DNA of 32,537 bases. Source: Deltaproteobacteria bacterium. GTDB lineage: Bacteria > Myxococcota_A > UBA9160. This document shows, piece by piece, positions 1 through 6,683 of the stretch (positions are counted from its first letter, which is position 1; the number at the start of each line of letters is the position of its first letter). Under the pieces are notes generated by a model. It was given only the letters and a program-made list of their open reading frames with translations, ran no database searches and was not told the DNA's origin. The DNA lies in assembly GCA_020849175.1 (NCBI GenBank), contig JADLGR010000056.1, positions 1-32,537 of the forward strand, given 5' to 3'. A program made the position numbers and the translations under genes.

Positions 1-585
1 ACCGATCCGACAATCGATCGCCTTGCTCGCATCATCTCCGCGCACGAGTCCGGACCGGCCTCGCTGCCGGATGGCTGCGAGCTCGAAGAGGCGTCGCAGG
101 AGATGGCCGCGCCCGAGCTTCTCGCGGCGGAGCCCGAGGTCGAGCCCGGCGCAGACGCCGAGTCCGGGATCACGTCCGAGAGCCCGGGAGAGGCAGCGCC
201 GGAGCCCGGGCGTGTGGAGCGACGCCGATCCGCACGCCCGGTCTATGGGATGCGCGTCGTGACGCTCGGCGAGGAAGCTGCCCGCGTCGTGATGGGCCGG
301 GACCTCTCGTCCGGCGGGATCCGCATCGAGCCGCACGGTGGCCTCGAGCGCGGCCAGCGGCTCGCCCTCGCCCTCCACGGCGGCGGCCTCGCCGTTCCGC
401 TCGTCGTTCGGGGCGCGGTCTTGCGCGACGACGGCGACGCGGGTTTGGTGATTCGCTTCGATCCCCTGACGGCCGTTCAAAGCGAAGCCCTCGGCAAGAT
501 TCTCGCCGGTCTGGGCGACATCGAGAGCCTCACTTCGCAGACCGCAGGTACCCCTCAGCTCGTGACGCACATCGTCGAGACCTGA
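1..585 (+). CDS. PilZ-domain protein, 5' end outside window
   Basis: The frame is open from the first base, so the gene starts upstream; the first internal ATG is at 103. Residues about 75-180 of the visible part form a PilZ domain: an Arg-rich RRSAR stretch gives the RxxxR element and DLSSGGIRI gives the D/NxSxxG element, the two c-di-GMP-contacting motifs of the family. The domain ends in an FDPLTAVQSEALGKIL helix. The first visible residues, TDPTIDRLARII, look like the same closing helix, so a first PilZ domain may lie upstream of the window. An acidic, Pro/Glu-rich linker of about 50 residues joins the two. The expected role is a cytoplasmic c-di-GMP receptor or adaptor; its partner cannot be told from here. 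The next gene starts 93 nt downstream with its own ribosome site. Confidence 0.8.
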   Translation, partial: TDPTIDRLARIISAHESGPASLPDGCELEEASQEMAAPELLAAEPEVEPGADAESGITSESPGEAAPEPGRVERRRSARPVYGMRVVTLGEEAARVVMGRDLSSGGIRIEPHGGLERGQRLALALHGGGLAVPLVVRGAVLRDDGDAGLVIRFDPLTAVQSEALGKILAGLGDIESLTSQTAGTPQLVTHIVET

Positions 586-678
586 GCGAAAGAGCGGGGA
601 GGCTCCCGCAGGTCTCGATCCGGACTGTGGCATCCTCGGTGGCCCCGGCCCGACTCCGGGCCCTGTGCGGAGGCGCGC

Positions 679-2115
679 ATGTCCGAGGATCTCTTCCGCC
701 TCGATGCCGTGGCGCAGGCCGAGCGCGTTCGTCGCGGGCAGGTCTCGCCGCGCGAGCTCGTCGACGCCGCGATTGCGCGCATCGAGAAGACCAACCCGGC
801 GGTCCACGCCGTGATCCACGAGCGCTTCGAGCGTGCGCGCGCCGAAGCGGCGTCCCCCGAGCTTCCCGACGGTCCGTTCCGGGGCGTTCCGATCTTGATG
901 AAGGACATCGGCGGCCAGTCCGCGGGCGACCCGCACCACGCGGGAATGCGCTGCCTGCGCGATGCACGCTGGACGGAGGGCGCCGACAGCTTCTTCACGG
1001 CGAAGCTGCGCCGCGCGGGCTTCGTGATCCTCGGACGAACGAACACGCCCGAGCTCGCGCTCATGGCGACGACGGAGCCCGATGCGTACGGGCCGACGCG
1101 CAACCCCTGGAGCCTTGCGCACTCCGCGGGCGGTTCGAGTGGCGGCGCTGCGGCCGCCGTGGCCGCAGGCATGGTGGCGGTCGCGCATGCGAGCGACGGA
1201 GGAGGCTCGATCCGCATCCCGGCGGCGCACTGCGCTCTCGTGGGTCTCAAGCCGACGCGCGGTCGCTCGTCGTTCGGTCCGGGGCTCGGCGAGCGCTGGG
1301 GTGGGTTCTCCGTCGAGTTTGCAGTCTCGAAGAGCGTGCGCGATGCGGCGGCGCTCCTCGATGTCGTGAACGGCCCGATGCCGGGAGATCCGTACTTCGC
1401 ACCCCCGCCGGAGCGGCCCTACGCGCAGGAGGTCGGAGCCGCGCCGCCGCGCCTTCGCATCGGCCTTCTGCAGCGGGGCCCGCGCGGTCTCGCCGTACAC
1501 GAGGACTGCGTCGCCGCCGTGTACGCGACCGCGCGCGCGCTCGAGGGCCTTGGCCACAGCGTCGAGGAGGCGCACCCCGAGGCGCTCGATGAGCCGAAGG
1601 CGGTCGCGAGCTTCGTCGTCGTCGTCTCGTGCTCGGTCGCCCGCGCACTCGACGCATGGGGCGAGAAGCTCGGCCGAACGCTCGGCGAAGACGACGTCGA
1701 ACCGCTCACGTGGGCGCTGGCCGAGCAGGGCAGGGCGATCGGTGCCGCGCGCTACCTCGAGGCCATCGAGTTCGTCCATGGCTTCGGTCGCCGCGTGGCC
1801 GCGTGGTGGGAGAGCGGCTTCGACTTGCTGCTCACGCCCACGACGGCTGCGCCGCCTCCGCGGATCGGTGAGCTCGCGAGCTCGAAGGAGGTGCCGCTCG
1901 CCCCGTTCCTGCGCGCGGCGCCTTACGGGGCGTTCACCTCGTCGTTCAACCTCACGGGGCAGCCCGCGATCTCGCTGCCCGTGCACTGGAACGCAGAGGG
2001 TCTTCCGCTCGGTGCTCAGCTCGTCGCAGCGTACGCGCGCGAGGATCTCCTGCTGCGCGTGGCGTCTGAGATCGAGCAGGTCGCGCCATGGCACAACCGA
2101 CACGCTAACGTGTAG
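679..2115 (+). CDS. Amidase-signature family hydrolase (GatA/aryl-amidase type)
   Basis: A 478-aa member of the amidase signature family, which hydrolyses amide bonds with a Ser-cisSer-Lys triad. The triad is visible: Lys75 in PILMKDIGG, cis-Ser153 in SAGGSSGG and nucleophile Ser177 in DGGGSIRIPA. The Ser-Ser spacing of 24 residues is the family's usual value. The N-terminal pattern with SPRELVDAAIARIEKTNPAV is also typical, and the length fits. A GGAGG-like ribosome site at about 669-673 precedes ATG 679. GatB and GatC are not adjacent, so this is more likely a stand-alone amidase (aryl or aliphatic amides, or 6-aminohexanoate-dimer-like substrates) than the tRNA amidotransferase subunit; the substrate is unknown. 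Its last 11 bases overlap the end of the convergent gene at 2105. Confidence 0.88.
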   Translation: MSEDLFRLDAVAQAERVRRGQVSPRELVDAAIARIEKTNPAVHAVIHERFERARAEAASPELPDGPFRGVPILMKDIGGQSAGDPHHAGMRCLRDARWTEGADSFFTAKLRRAGFVILGRTNTPELALMATTEPDAYGPTRNPWSLAHSAGGSSGGAAAAVAAGMVAVAHASDGGGSIRIPAAHCALVGLKPTRGRSSFGPGLGERWGGFSVEFAVSKSVRDAAALLDVVNGPMPGDPYFAPPPERPYAQEVGAAPPRLRIGLLQRGPRGLAVHEDCVAAVYATARALEGLGHSVEEAHPEALDEPKAVASFVVVVSCSVARALDAWGEKLGRTLGEDDVEPLTWALAEQGRAIGAARYLEAIEFVHGFGRRVAAWWESGFDLLLTPTTAAPPPRIGELASSKEVPLAPFLRAAPYGAFTSSFNLTGQPAISLPVHWNAEGLPLGAQLVAAYAREDLLLRVASEIEQVAPWHNRHANV

Positions 2116-3316
2116 GGCGCGCTGGACTTCGCCTGCGGCCGGCGGCGCCGAGCCCGGCAAGGCCCGCCGCGAGGAGCGCGGCCGAGGCAGGCTCCGGAAC
2201 GATGCCGGCCAGACGCAGGGCGTAGAGGCTCTGGTGCAGGCCCGCCCCGTCGTCCGACACGAGGAGCAGGCTGCGGTCGCCGCCCGCCAGCACCGGCCCG
2301 AGGGCCATCCCCTCGAAGTTGTCGTCCGGAAAGACGCCTTCCCAAAGCAGCGTCTTGCCGGCCTCGGTGAAGCCTCCACCCACGAGCGAGGGCAGGGACG
2401 TGACGTCGGTCGCGCCTGCGAAGTCCACGAGGAAGATCCGGTTGCGAAGCTCGAGATCGATCGTCGGCGCGAAGCTCACCAGGCCCGCCGTACGTTCGAG
2501 CACGAGGAGTTGGCCTCCGGGAAGCGCCACGAGATCGGAGACGCCAGCGTTCGTGTTGCCGAGCGCTCCAGGAACGACGTCGCCGCTCACGCGATAGGCC
2601 CACTGGCCCGAGGGGGTGAGATCTGCCCCGAAGCGCTGGAGCCGCACGAGTGTGTTCACGTCGACGCCCCCGCCGCTCGGGCCATCGGAGGTGAGCGCCT
2701 CTTCGTTCGCAGTCCACACCACGCCGGTGTCGGGCGCGCTGCTGAGCGACTCCCATCCGAGATTGCTGCGCTGTCCGGCAAAGACCGCGAGTGCGGGGTC
2801 ACTCGTGGGGTCGATCTGCGCGATCGCCCGCCCCGTCGCGAGCACGTGGGCGCGTAGGGCCGGTCCACTTTCATCGGAGACGAGAAGCGTCGCGCCGCCG
2901 TTCGTGAGCGTGACGCCTTCGAGATCGCGGCCGGAGGGCAGGGGCGCGCCGTCGGCGGCAGTGAGGGTGAGCGCGCCCGTGGTGGTCGCCGCCGTGATGC
3001 GTCCGGTCGCTCCGTCGAGGGCGACCGAGAGCCGGTGGACCCGCGGCTGGTCGTCCGAGACGGCGAGATACTCCGACGAATCCGGAACCCAGACGAGCCC
3101 GCTCAGCTCGTGCGGAAGGCTACCCGCACCGTCCGCGATCGCGACGGGTCCCTGTCCCGGGTCGGTGACCGAGAGCGCGGCCACCGGCGCCGGCAGCAAA
3201 GCGGCAGCGCCGGCCGTGAGCAGGGCAGCCGCAAGCCGGAGCGGCAGGGCGACGGGGCTCATCCGGCGCCGGGCGGCAAGGGGCAGCGAGCACAGCGGTA
3301 CAGCGAGCGGCGGCAT
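2105..3316 (-). CDS. PEP-CTERM-anchored protein with esterase-like phytase domain
   Basis: A 403-aa secreted protein. After a hydrophobic signal segment (about residues 22-48), the body carries repeated beta-rich motifs such as HELSGLVWVPDSSEYLAVSDD, GRDLEGVTL, LLVSDESG and FEGMALGPVL. These match my knowledge of the phytase esterase-like family (PF13449), a beta-propeller-like fold. The C-terminus is a PEP-CTERM sorting signal: VPEPASAALLAAG, a hydrophobic run, then an Arg cluster (GRRRSPARPTR), cleaved by exosortase/archaeosortase-type enzymes. The start at 3316 has GAGGAG 7 nt upstream; Met19 at 3262 would give a more conventional signal peptide but lacks a ribosome site. It lies 45 nt downstream of the site-2 protease gene on the same strand and is probably co-transcribed. 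Enzymatic activity is unproven; many such proteins are only predicted. Confidence 0.8.
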   Translation of the reverse strand: MPPLAVPLCSLPLAARRRMSPVALPLRLAAALLTAGAAALLPAPVAALSVTDPGQGPVAIADGAGSLPHELSGLVWVPDSSEYLAVSDDQPRVHRLSVALDGATGRITAATTTGALTLTAADGAPLPSGRDLEGVTLTNGGATLLVSDESGPALRAHVLATGRAIAQIDPTSDPALAVFAGQRSNLGWESLSSAPDTGVVWTANEEALTSDGPSGGGVDVNTLVRLQRFGADLTPSGQWAYRVSGDVVPGALGNTNAGVSDLVALPGGQLLVLERTAGLVSFAPTIDLELRNRIFLVDFAGATDVTSLPSLVGGGFTEAGKTLLWEGVFPDDNFEGMALGPVLAGGDRSLLLVSDDGAGLHQSLYALRLAGIVPEPASAALLAAGLAGLGAAGRRRSPARPTR

Positions 3317-3361
3317 GCGAGCTCCTCATCCAGCGGGCGCGGGACGTTCCCCGGGAGTCTA

Positions 3362-4474
3362 CTACGGAAGGCCTCCGCCGCGGAGCTCGATCGCACGGAC
3401 CAGCGTGTCTCGGGTCACGGCGCCCAGAACGGTTCCGTCCTCGACGACGGGGATCTGGTTGACGTTCTTCGCCCCGATCGCGGTCAGCACTTCGCGCACG
3501 GGCTGCGTCGGTGTTGCCGTCACGACCGCCTCGATCGGCGTCGCGACGCGTCCGACGGGCGTCGTCTCCCATTGCTCCGGATCGACGCGCTTCACGTCCG
3601 AGAGCGTGATGAGTCCCGCCGTGCGTCCGGCCTCCTCGACCAGCGCCCACCGCCGTCCGCGCATCACGAGATCGCGTGCGAACGAGCCGACCGAGATGCC
3701 GGCTTGAACGCGCGGCACGTCGGGGTTCATGACGTCGCGCGCGAGGAGGCCCGCGAGCGAGTGCTCGATCGCGGCCTGTCGCACGGTGGCGCCCGACGCC
3801 GAGAGCAGGAACCAGCCGATGAAGGCCTGCCACAGCCCGCCGACGAGGTTCCCGTAGAAGAGCACCTGCGCCGCGCCAAGGCCGATGAACCCGTACGCGA
3901 TCCACTGGCCGACGTTCGCAGCGACGCGCGTCGCGCGCTGGAAGTCGCGGCTGCGCGCCCAGAGCAGCGCGCGCAGGATGCGGCCGCCATCGAGCGGAAA
4001 GCCGGGCAGGAGGTTGAAGGCGGCGAGGATGAAGTTGATCCACGAGAGCCAGCCGAGCATGCTTCCGACCGGTGTATCGGCGCCGGCCGCTCCCGCGAGC
4101 CACGTGAACGCGAGTGCAAGGAGCGCGCTCACGATCGGCCCCGCGATCGCAATCTCGAACTCCGCGCGTGGCGTCGCCGGCTCCTTCTCCATCACCGCGA
4201 CGCCGCCGAAGATGAACAGGGTGATCGATCGCACGCCGACCCCGTGGCGCAGCGCGAGCAGGCTGTGCCCGAGCTCGTGCAAGAAGATCGCGCAGAAGAA
4301 CAGCGCGGCCGTTCCGCCCGCGAGCAGGGTTCGCAGCGTGCCACTCCACTCCGCATGCTCCTGTCCGAGAGCCGAGGAGAGCGTGATCGTCACGAGGAAG
4401 AAGACCACGAACCAGGTGGGGTGCAGATAGACCCGGATGCCCAGTACGCGACCGATCGCGATTCCGCCGTCCAT
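3362..4474 (-). CDS. Site-2 protease family membrane metalloprotease (M50) with CBS pair
   Basis: A 370-aa membrane protein of the Rip3/SpoIVFB-like M50 family, which cleaves membrane proteins within the bilayer. The zinc motif HELGH is at residues 66-70 in a hydrophobic helix, and the third ligand lies in NLLPGFPLDGGR (154-165). Further transmembrane segments lie near 20-35, 50-65, 110-130, 140-160 and 185-225. The last ~120 residues form two CBS domains (ARDVMNPDVP..., then VGRVATPIEAVV...VNQIPVVEDGTVLGAVT), which usually bind adenine nucleotides and regulate activity. The frame is open far upstream, but the N-terminus beginning MDGGIAIGRVLGIRVYLHPTW matches the family start, so ATG 4474 is chosen. 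It is divergent from the dienelactone hydrolase gene across 78 bp. The physiological substrate is unknown. Confidence 0.9.
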   Translation of the reverse strand: MDGGIAIGRVLGIRVYLHPTWFVVFFLVTITLSSALGQEHAEWSGTLRTLLAGGTAALFFCAIFLHELGHSLLALRHGVGVRSITLFIFGGVAVMEKEPATPRAEFEIAIAGPIVSALLALAFTWLAGAAGADTPVGSMLGWLSWINFILAAFNLLPGFPLDGGRILRALLWARSRDFQRATRVAANVGQWIAYGFIGLGAAQVLFYGNLVGGLWQAFIGWFLLSASGATVRQAAIEHSLAGLLARDVMNPDVPRVQAGISVGSFARDLVMRGRRWALVEEAGRTAGLITLSDVKRVDPEQWETTPVGRVATPIEAVVTATPTQPVREVLTAIGAKNVNQIPVVEDGTVLGAVTRDTLVRAIELRGGGLP

Positions 4475-4552
4475 GGGTCTGCGAGCGTAGCAGGCGGTTG
4501 ACGCCGGGCCGTCCGCCTTCCAAAGTCGCACGAGATTCGCGAGGAGGCTTCG

Positions 4553-5293
4553 ATGGACATCGTGACCGAGCGCGTTCGCATCCCGATCTCGGCCGGCGGC
4601 GCGATGGACGGGTACCTGGCGCGGCCGAAGGATGGTGGTCCCCGCCCCGCCGTCCTCGTCTTCATGGAGATCTTCGGCATCAATCCCCACATCCGTGACG
4701 TGACCGAGCGCGTGGCGCGAGAGGGCTACGTCGCGCTGGCGCCCGATTACTTCCACCGCACGGGTCCGGGCGCGGAGTACGGCTATGACGAGAAGGGTCT
4801 CGCAGCCGGCATGAAGCTGCTCGGTGCGCTGCGCGCCGACGAGATGATCGCTGACGCGAAGGCAGCACTGGCGTTTCTTCGCGATCGACCCGACGTTCGT
4901 GGCGACCGAATCGGCACGATGGGCTTCTGCATTGGCGGTCACATGGCCTACCTCGTGGCGTGCGAGACCGACGTTCGCGCGACGGCGAGCTTCTACGGCG
5001 GCGGCATTGCAGCCTCGCAGGGGCCGGGCGGTGGCACGCCGACGGTCGACCGCACCTCGAAGATCGGAGGCACCGTCCTCCTCCTGTTCGGAGGGCAGGA
5101 CGCGATGATTCCGGGCGCGCAGATCGACGCCATTCGCGCGGCGCTTGCGAAGAGCGGCGTGCGACATCACATCGAGGTCTACCCGCAGGCCGGCCACGGC
5201 TTCTTCTGCAACCAGCGGGCCTCGTACGACGAAGCAGCGGCGACCGACGCATGGCGTCGCGTGAAGGATCTGTTCGCACGCGAGCTCGGCTGA
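4553..5293 (+). CDS. Dienelactone hydrolase family protein
   Basis: A 246-aa cytoplasmic alpha/beta hydrolase of the dienelactone hydrolase family. The catalytic Cys126 is in GTMGFCIGGH, Asp183 in LLLFGGQDAMIP and His215 in QAGHGFFC, at the spacing of carboxymethylenebutenolidase. Glu39 in VFMEIFGIN corresponds to the Glu that activates the cysteine. Length and N-terminal strand order fit the family. GAGGAGG at 4541-4547 sits 5 nt before the ATG. No ring-cleavage genes lie nearby, so a role in chloroaromatic breakdown cannot be assumed; it may be a general esterase. The gene ends about 97 nt before the B12 promoter. Confidence 0.9.
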   Translation: MDIVTERVRIPISAGGAMDGYLARPKDGGPRPAVLVFMEIFGINPHIRDVTERVAREGYVALAPDYFHRTGPGAEYGYDEKGLAAGMKLLGALRADEMIADAKAALAFLRDRPDVRGDRIGTMGFCIGGHMAYLVACETDVRATASFYGGGIAASQGPGGGTPTVDRTSKIGGTVLLLFGGQDAMIPGAQIDAIRAALAKSGVRHHIEVYPQAGHGFFCNQRASYDEAAATDAWRRVKDLFARELG

Positions 5294-5302
5294 GTCGCTG
5301 AC

Positions 5303-5326
5303 GCTCCGGTCTGCGGCACCGGGAGC
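5303..5326 (+). terminator. Weak hairpin after dienelactone hydrolase gene
   Basis: GCTCCGGT and ACCGGGAGC can pair with one bulged base around a CTGCGGC loop, 10 nt after the stop codon. There is no T-run after it, so intrinsic termination is doubtful. Confidence 0.25.
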
Positions 5327-5389
5327 TGGCTCGTACGCCGCCGCCGCACGCTCGCTTCTCTCGACGATGTGCGAGATCGTGCATCTCGT

Positions 5390-5419
5390 TTGACACATCC
5401 GACCGCGAGCCGGTACATA
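5390..5419 (+). promoter_or_regulatory. Sigma70-type promoter of the B12-uptake operon
   Basis: A perfect -35 box TTGACA (5390-5395) is followed after 18 bp by TACATA (5414-5419), which keeps the first two bases of a -10 box. Transcription would begin at about 5425-5430, immediately before the riboswitch P1 stem at 5431. The groEL promoter candidate has a similar TACAT -10 box. Confidence 0.65.
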
Positions 5420-5430
5420 AGGGGTGCACA

Positions 5431-5618
5431 TGGAAGGTGACCTCCGGCGAGACCCGCCGGGGGCGGCGCCCGGAGTTCGGGGGCCGCGGGAAGCCGGTGT
5501 GAATCCGGCGCGAGCCCGTCGCTGTGACCGGGGACGATCGGGGAACACGCCACTGGCCGGAGACGGCTGGGAAGGCCCACCGATCGGCGGATCCGGGAGC
5601 CAGAAGACCGGCCTTCCA
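5431..5618 (+). promoter_or_regulatory. Cobalamin (B12) riboswitch
   Basis: An AdoCbl/cobalamin-sensing leader RNA. All conserved blocks appear in order: the B12-box core AAGCCGGTGTGAATCCGGC (5491-5509), the CCCGTCGCTGTGACCGG block (5515-5531), GCCACTGG (5549-5556), GGGAAGGC (5570-5577) and the closing block GCCAGAAGACCGGCC (about 5599-5613). TGGAAGG (5431-5437) pairs perfectly with CCTTCCA (5612-5618) to form P1. These elements normally repress downstream uptake or synthesis genes when B12 is plentiful. The start codon of the next gene is 195 nt downstream. Confidence 0.95.
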
Positions 5619-5644
5619 GCGGGTTCCTGCTTCTCCGGCGGCGA

Positions 5645-5707
5645 GGAGGGGAGCGCATCGATCCGGCCGGCCGGCGCGCGAGCGCAGCCGGGATCCATCG
5701 CCCCTCC
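5645..5707 (+). promoter_or_regulatory. Leader hairpin, possible riboswitch expression platform
   Basis: GGAGGGG (5645-5651) is complementary to CCCCTCC (5701-5707). Inside, GATCC (5660-5664) can pair with GGATC (5691-5695) and GGC with GCC. This makes a long interrupted hairpin between the riboswitch and the first gene. It has no T-run and lies more than 100 nt before the start codon, so whether it terminates transcription, exposes a Rho site or does nothing is unclear. The rest of 5619-5812 shows no gene that I can support. Confidence 0.3.
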
Positions 5708-5812
5708 GAGCTGCGCGAACGAATCGGGAGCCCGTCGTGGCCGTGACCACGCGACACGAGTCCGTGGGCGCGAAACCCCATGCGCCCGGATACGGCGCGA
5801 TGGAGCTCCCGA

Positions 5813-6676
5813 ATGCACGCTGCTCGAATCGACTTCCGAACACGCTGCTCTCGCTCGGTCACCGTCACGCTCACGAGCCTCGTCCTGTCTCTCTGCGCTT
5901 CGCTCGTCCTCGGTGCGGGCAGCGCCGCGGCCCTCACGGCGGATTTCGAGGACGTCGGCGCCTCCCTGCCGCCGAACTCGGCCGTGCGCGACTCCTCCGG
6001 CTTCGAGAGCGGCGGCGCGCACTTCAACAACCAGTTCACGGATTTCGGGGGTGGCTACAGCATCTGGGCTGGCTTCGCCTACTCGAACGTTCGCGACTCG
6101 GTGACACCGGGCTTCGGCAACCAGTTCGCCGCGTACCGGCCGGGCGCACCGCTCGAGGGCGGCACGTACGCCGTGGGCTTCGTCGACAGCTACGCGGCGT
6201 TCCAGCCGCGCATCACGTTCGCGAGCGACGTACAGGCAGTGAGCCTAGAGGTCGCGAACACCACCTACACCGCGCTCTCGATGCGCGACGGCGACGTCTT
6301 CTCGAAGAAGTTCGGCGGGGCCAGCGGACACGACCCGGACTACTTCCGCCTCACCGTGCGGGGCCTCGACGCAGCGGGTGCCGAAACGGGCCATGCCGAC
6401 TTCTTTCTCGCCGACTACCGCTTCGAGAACGACGCGCTCGACAGGATCGTGAGTGGATTCACGGTGCTCGATCTTTCGGGCCTCGGCACGCTTCGTGCGC
6501 TCGAGTTCGCGCTCGCGTCGAGTGACGTCGGTGACTTCGGGATGAACACGCCGGCGTTCTTCGCGATCGACGACCTCGTGGTCGCTCCCGAGCCCTCGAC
6601 GGCACTCGCCATCGGCGCAGGCCTCGTGGCGCTCGGGGTAGCGCGCCGGCGCGGACCGGGGCGGACCGCGGCGTAG
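5813..6676 (+). CDS. DUF4465 protein with PEP-CTERM anchor, first gene of B12 operon
   Basis: A 287-aa exported protein. A signal peptide spans about residues 14-40 and ends in GSAAA. The body matches the DUF4465 family pattern as I know it: FESGGAHFNNQF, WAGFAYSNVRDS, YAVGFVDSY, NTTYTALSMRDGD, KKFGGASGHDPDYF, DFFLADYRFEND and FGMNTPAFFAIDDL. The last 30 residues are a PEP-CTERM signal: APEPST, a hydrophobic stretch, then ARRRG. The start at 5813 has GGAG 7 nt upstream; ATG 5780 would add 11 residues without an obvious ribosome site. DUF4465 proteins are surface proteins often found in B12-regulated loci of Bacteroidetes (recollection). I infer a cobalamin-binding or capture role at the cell surface. 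The receptor gene starts 7 nt after its stop. Confidence 0.88.
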   Translation: MHAARIDFRTRCSRSVTVTLTSLVLSLCASLVLGAGSAAALTADFEDVGASLPPNSAVRDSSGFESGGAHFNNQFTDFGGGYSIWAGFAYSNVRDSVTPGFGNQFAAYRPGAPLEGGTYAVGFVDSYAAFQPRITFASDVQAVSLEVANTTYTALSMRDGDVFSKKFGGASGHDPDYFRLTVRGLDAAGAETGHADFFLADYRFENDALDRIVSGFTVLDLSGLGTLRALEFALASSDVGDFGMNTPAFFAIDDLVVAPEPSTALAIGAGLVALGVARRRGPGRTAA

Positions 6677-6683
6677 CCGCGCG

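Noticed and set aside
3362-6022. Single 886-aa minus-strand frame running through the B12 leader and dienelactone hydrolase gene
   Set aside because: Only the last 370 codons carry protein-like content (M50 protease). The upstream part is antisense to the riboswitch and to a well-supported gene, and is Arg/Ser-rich as expected for GC-rich shadows.
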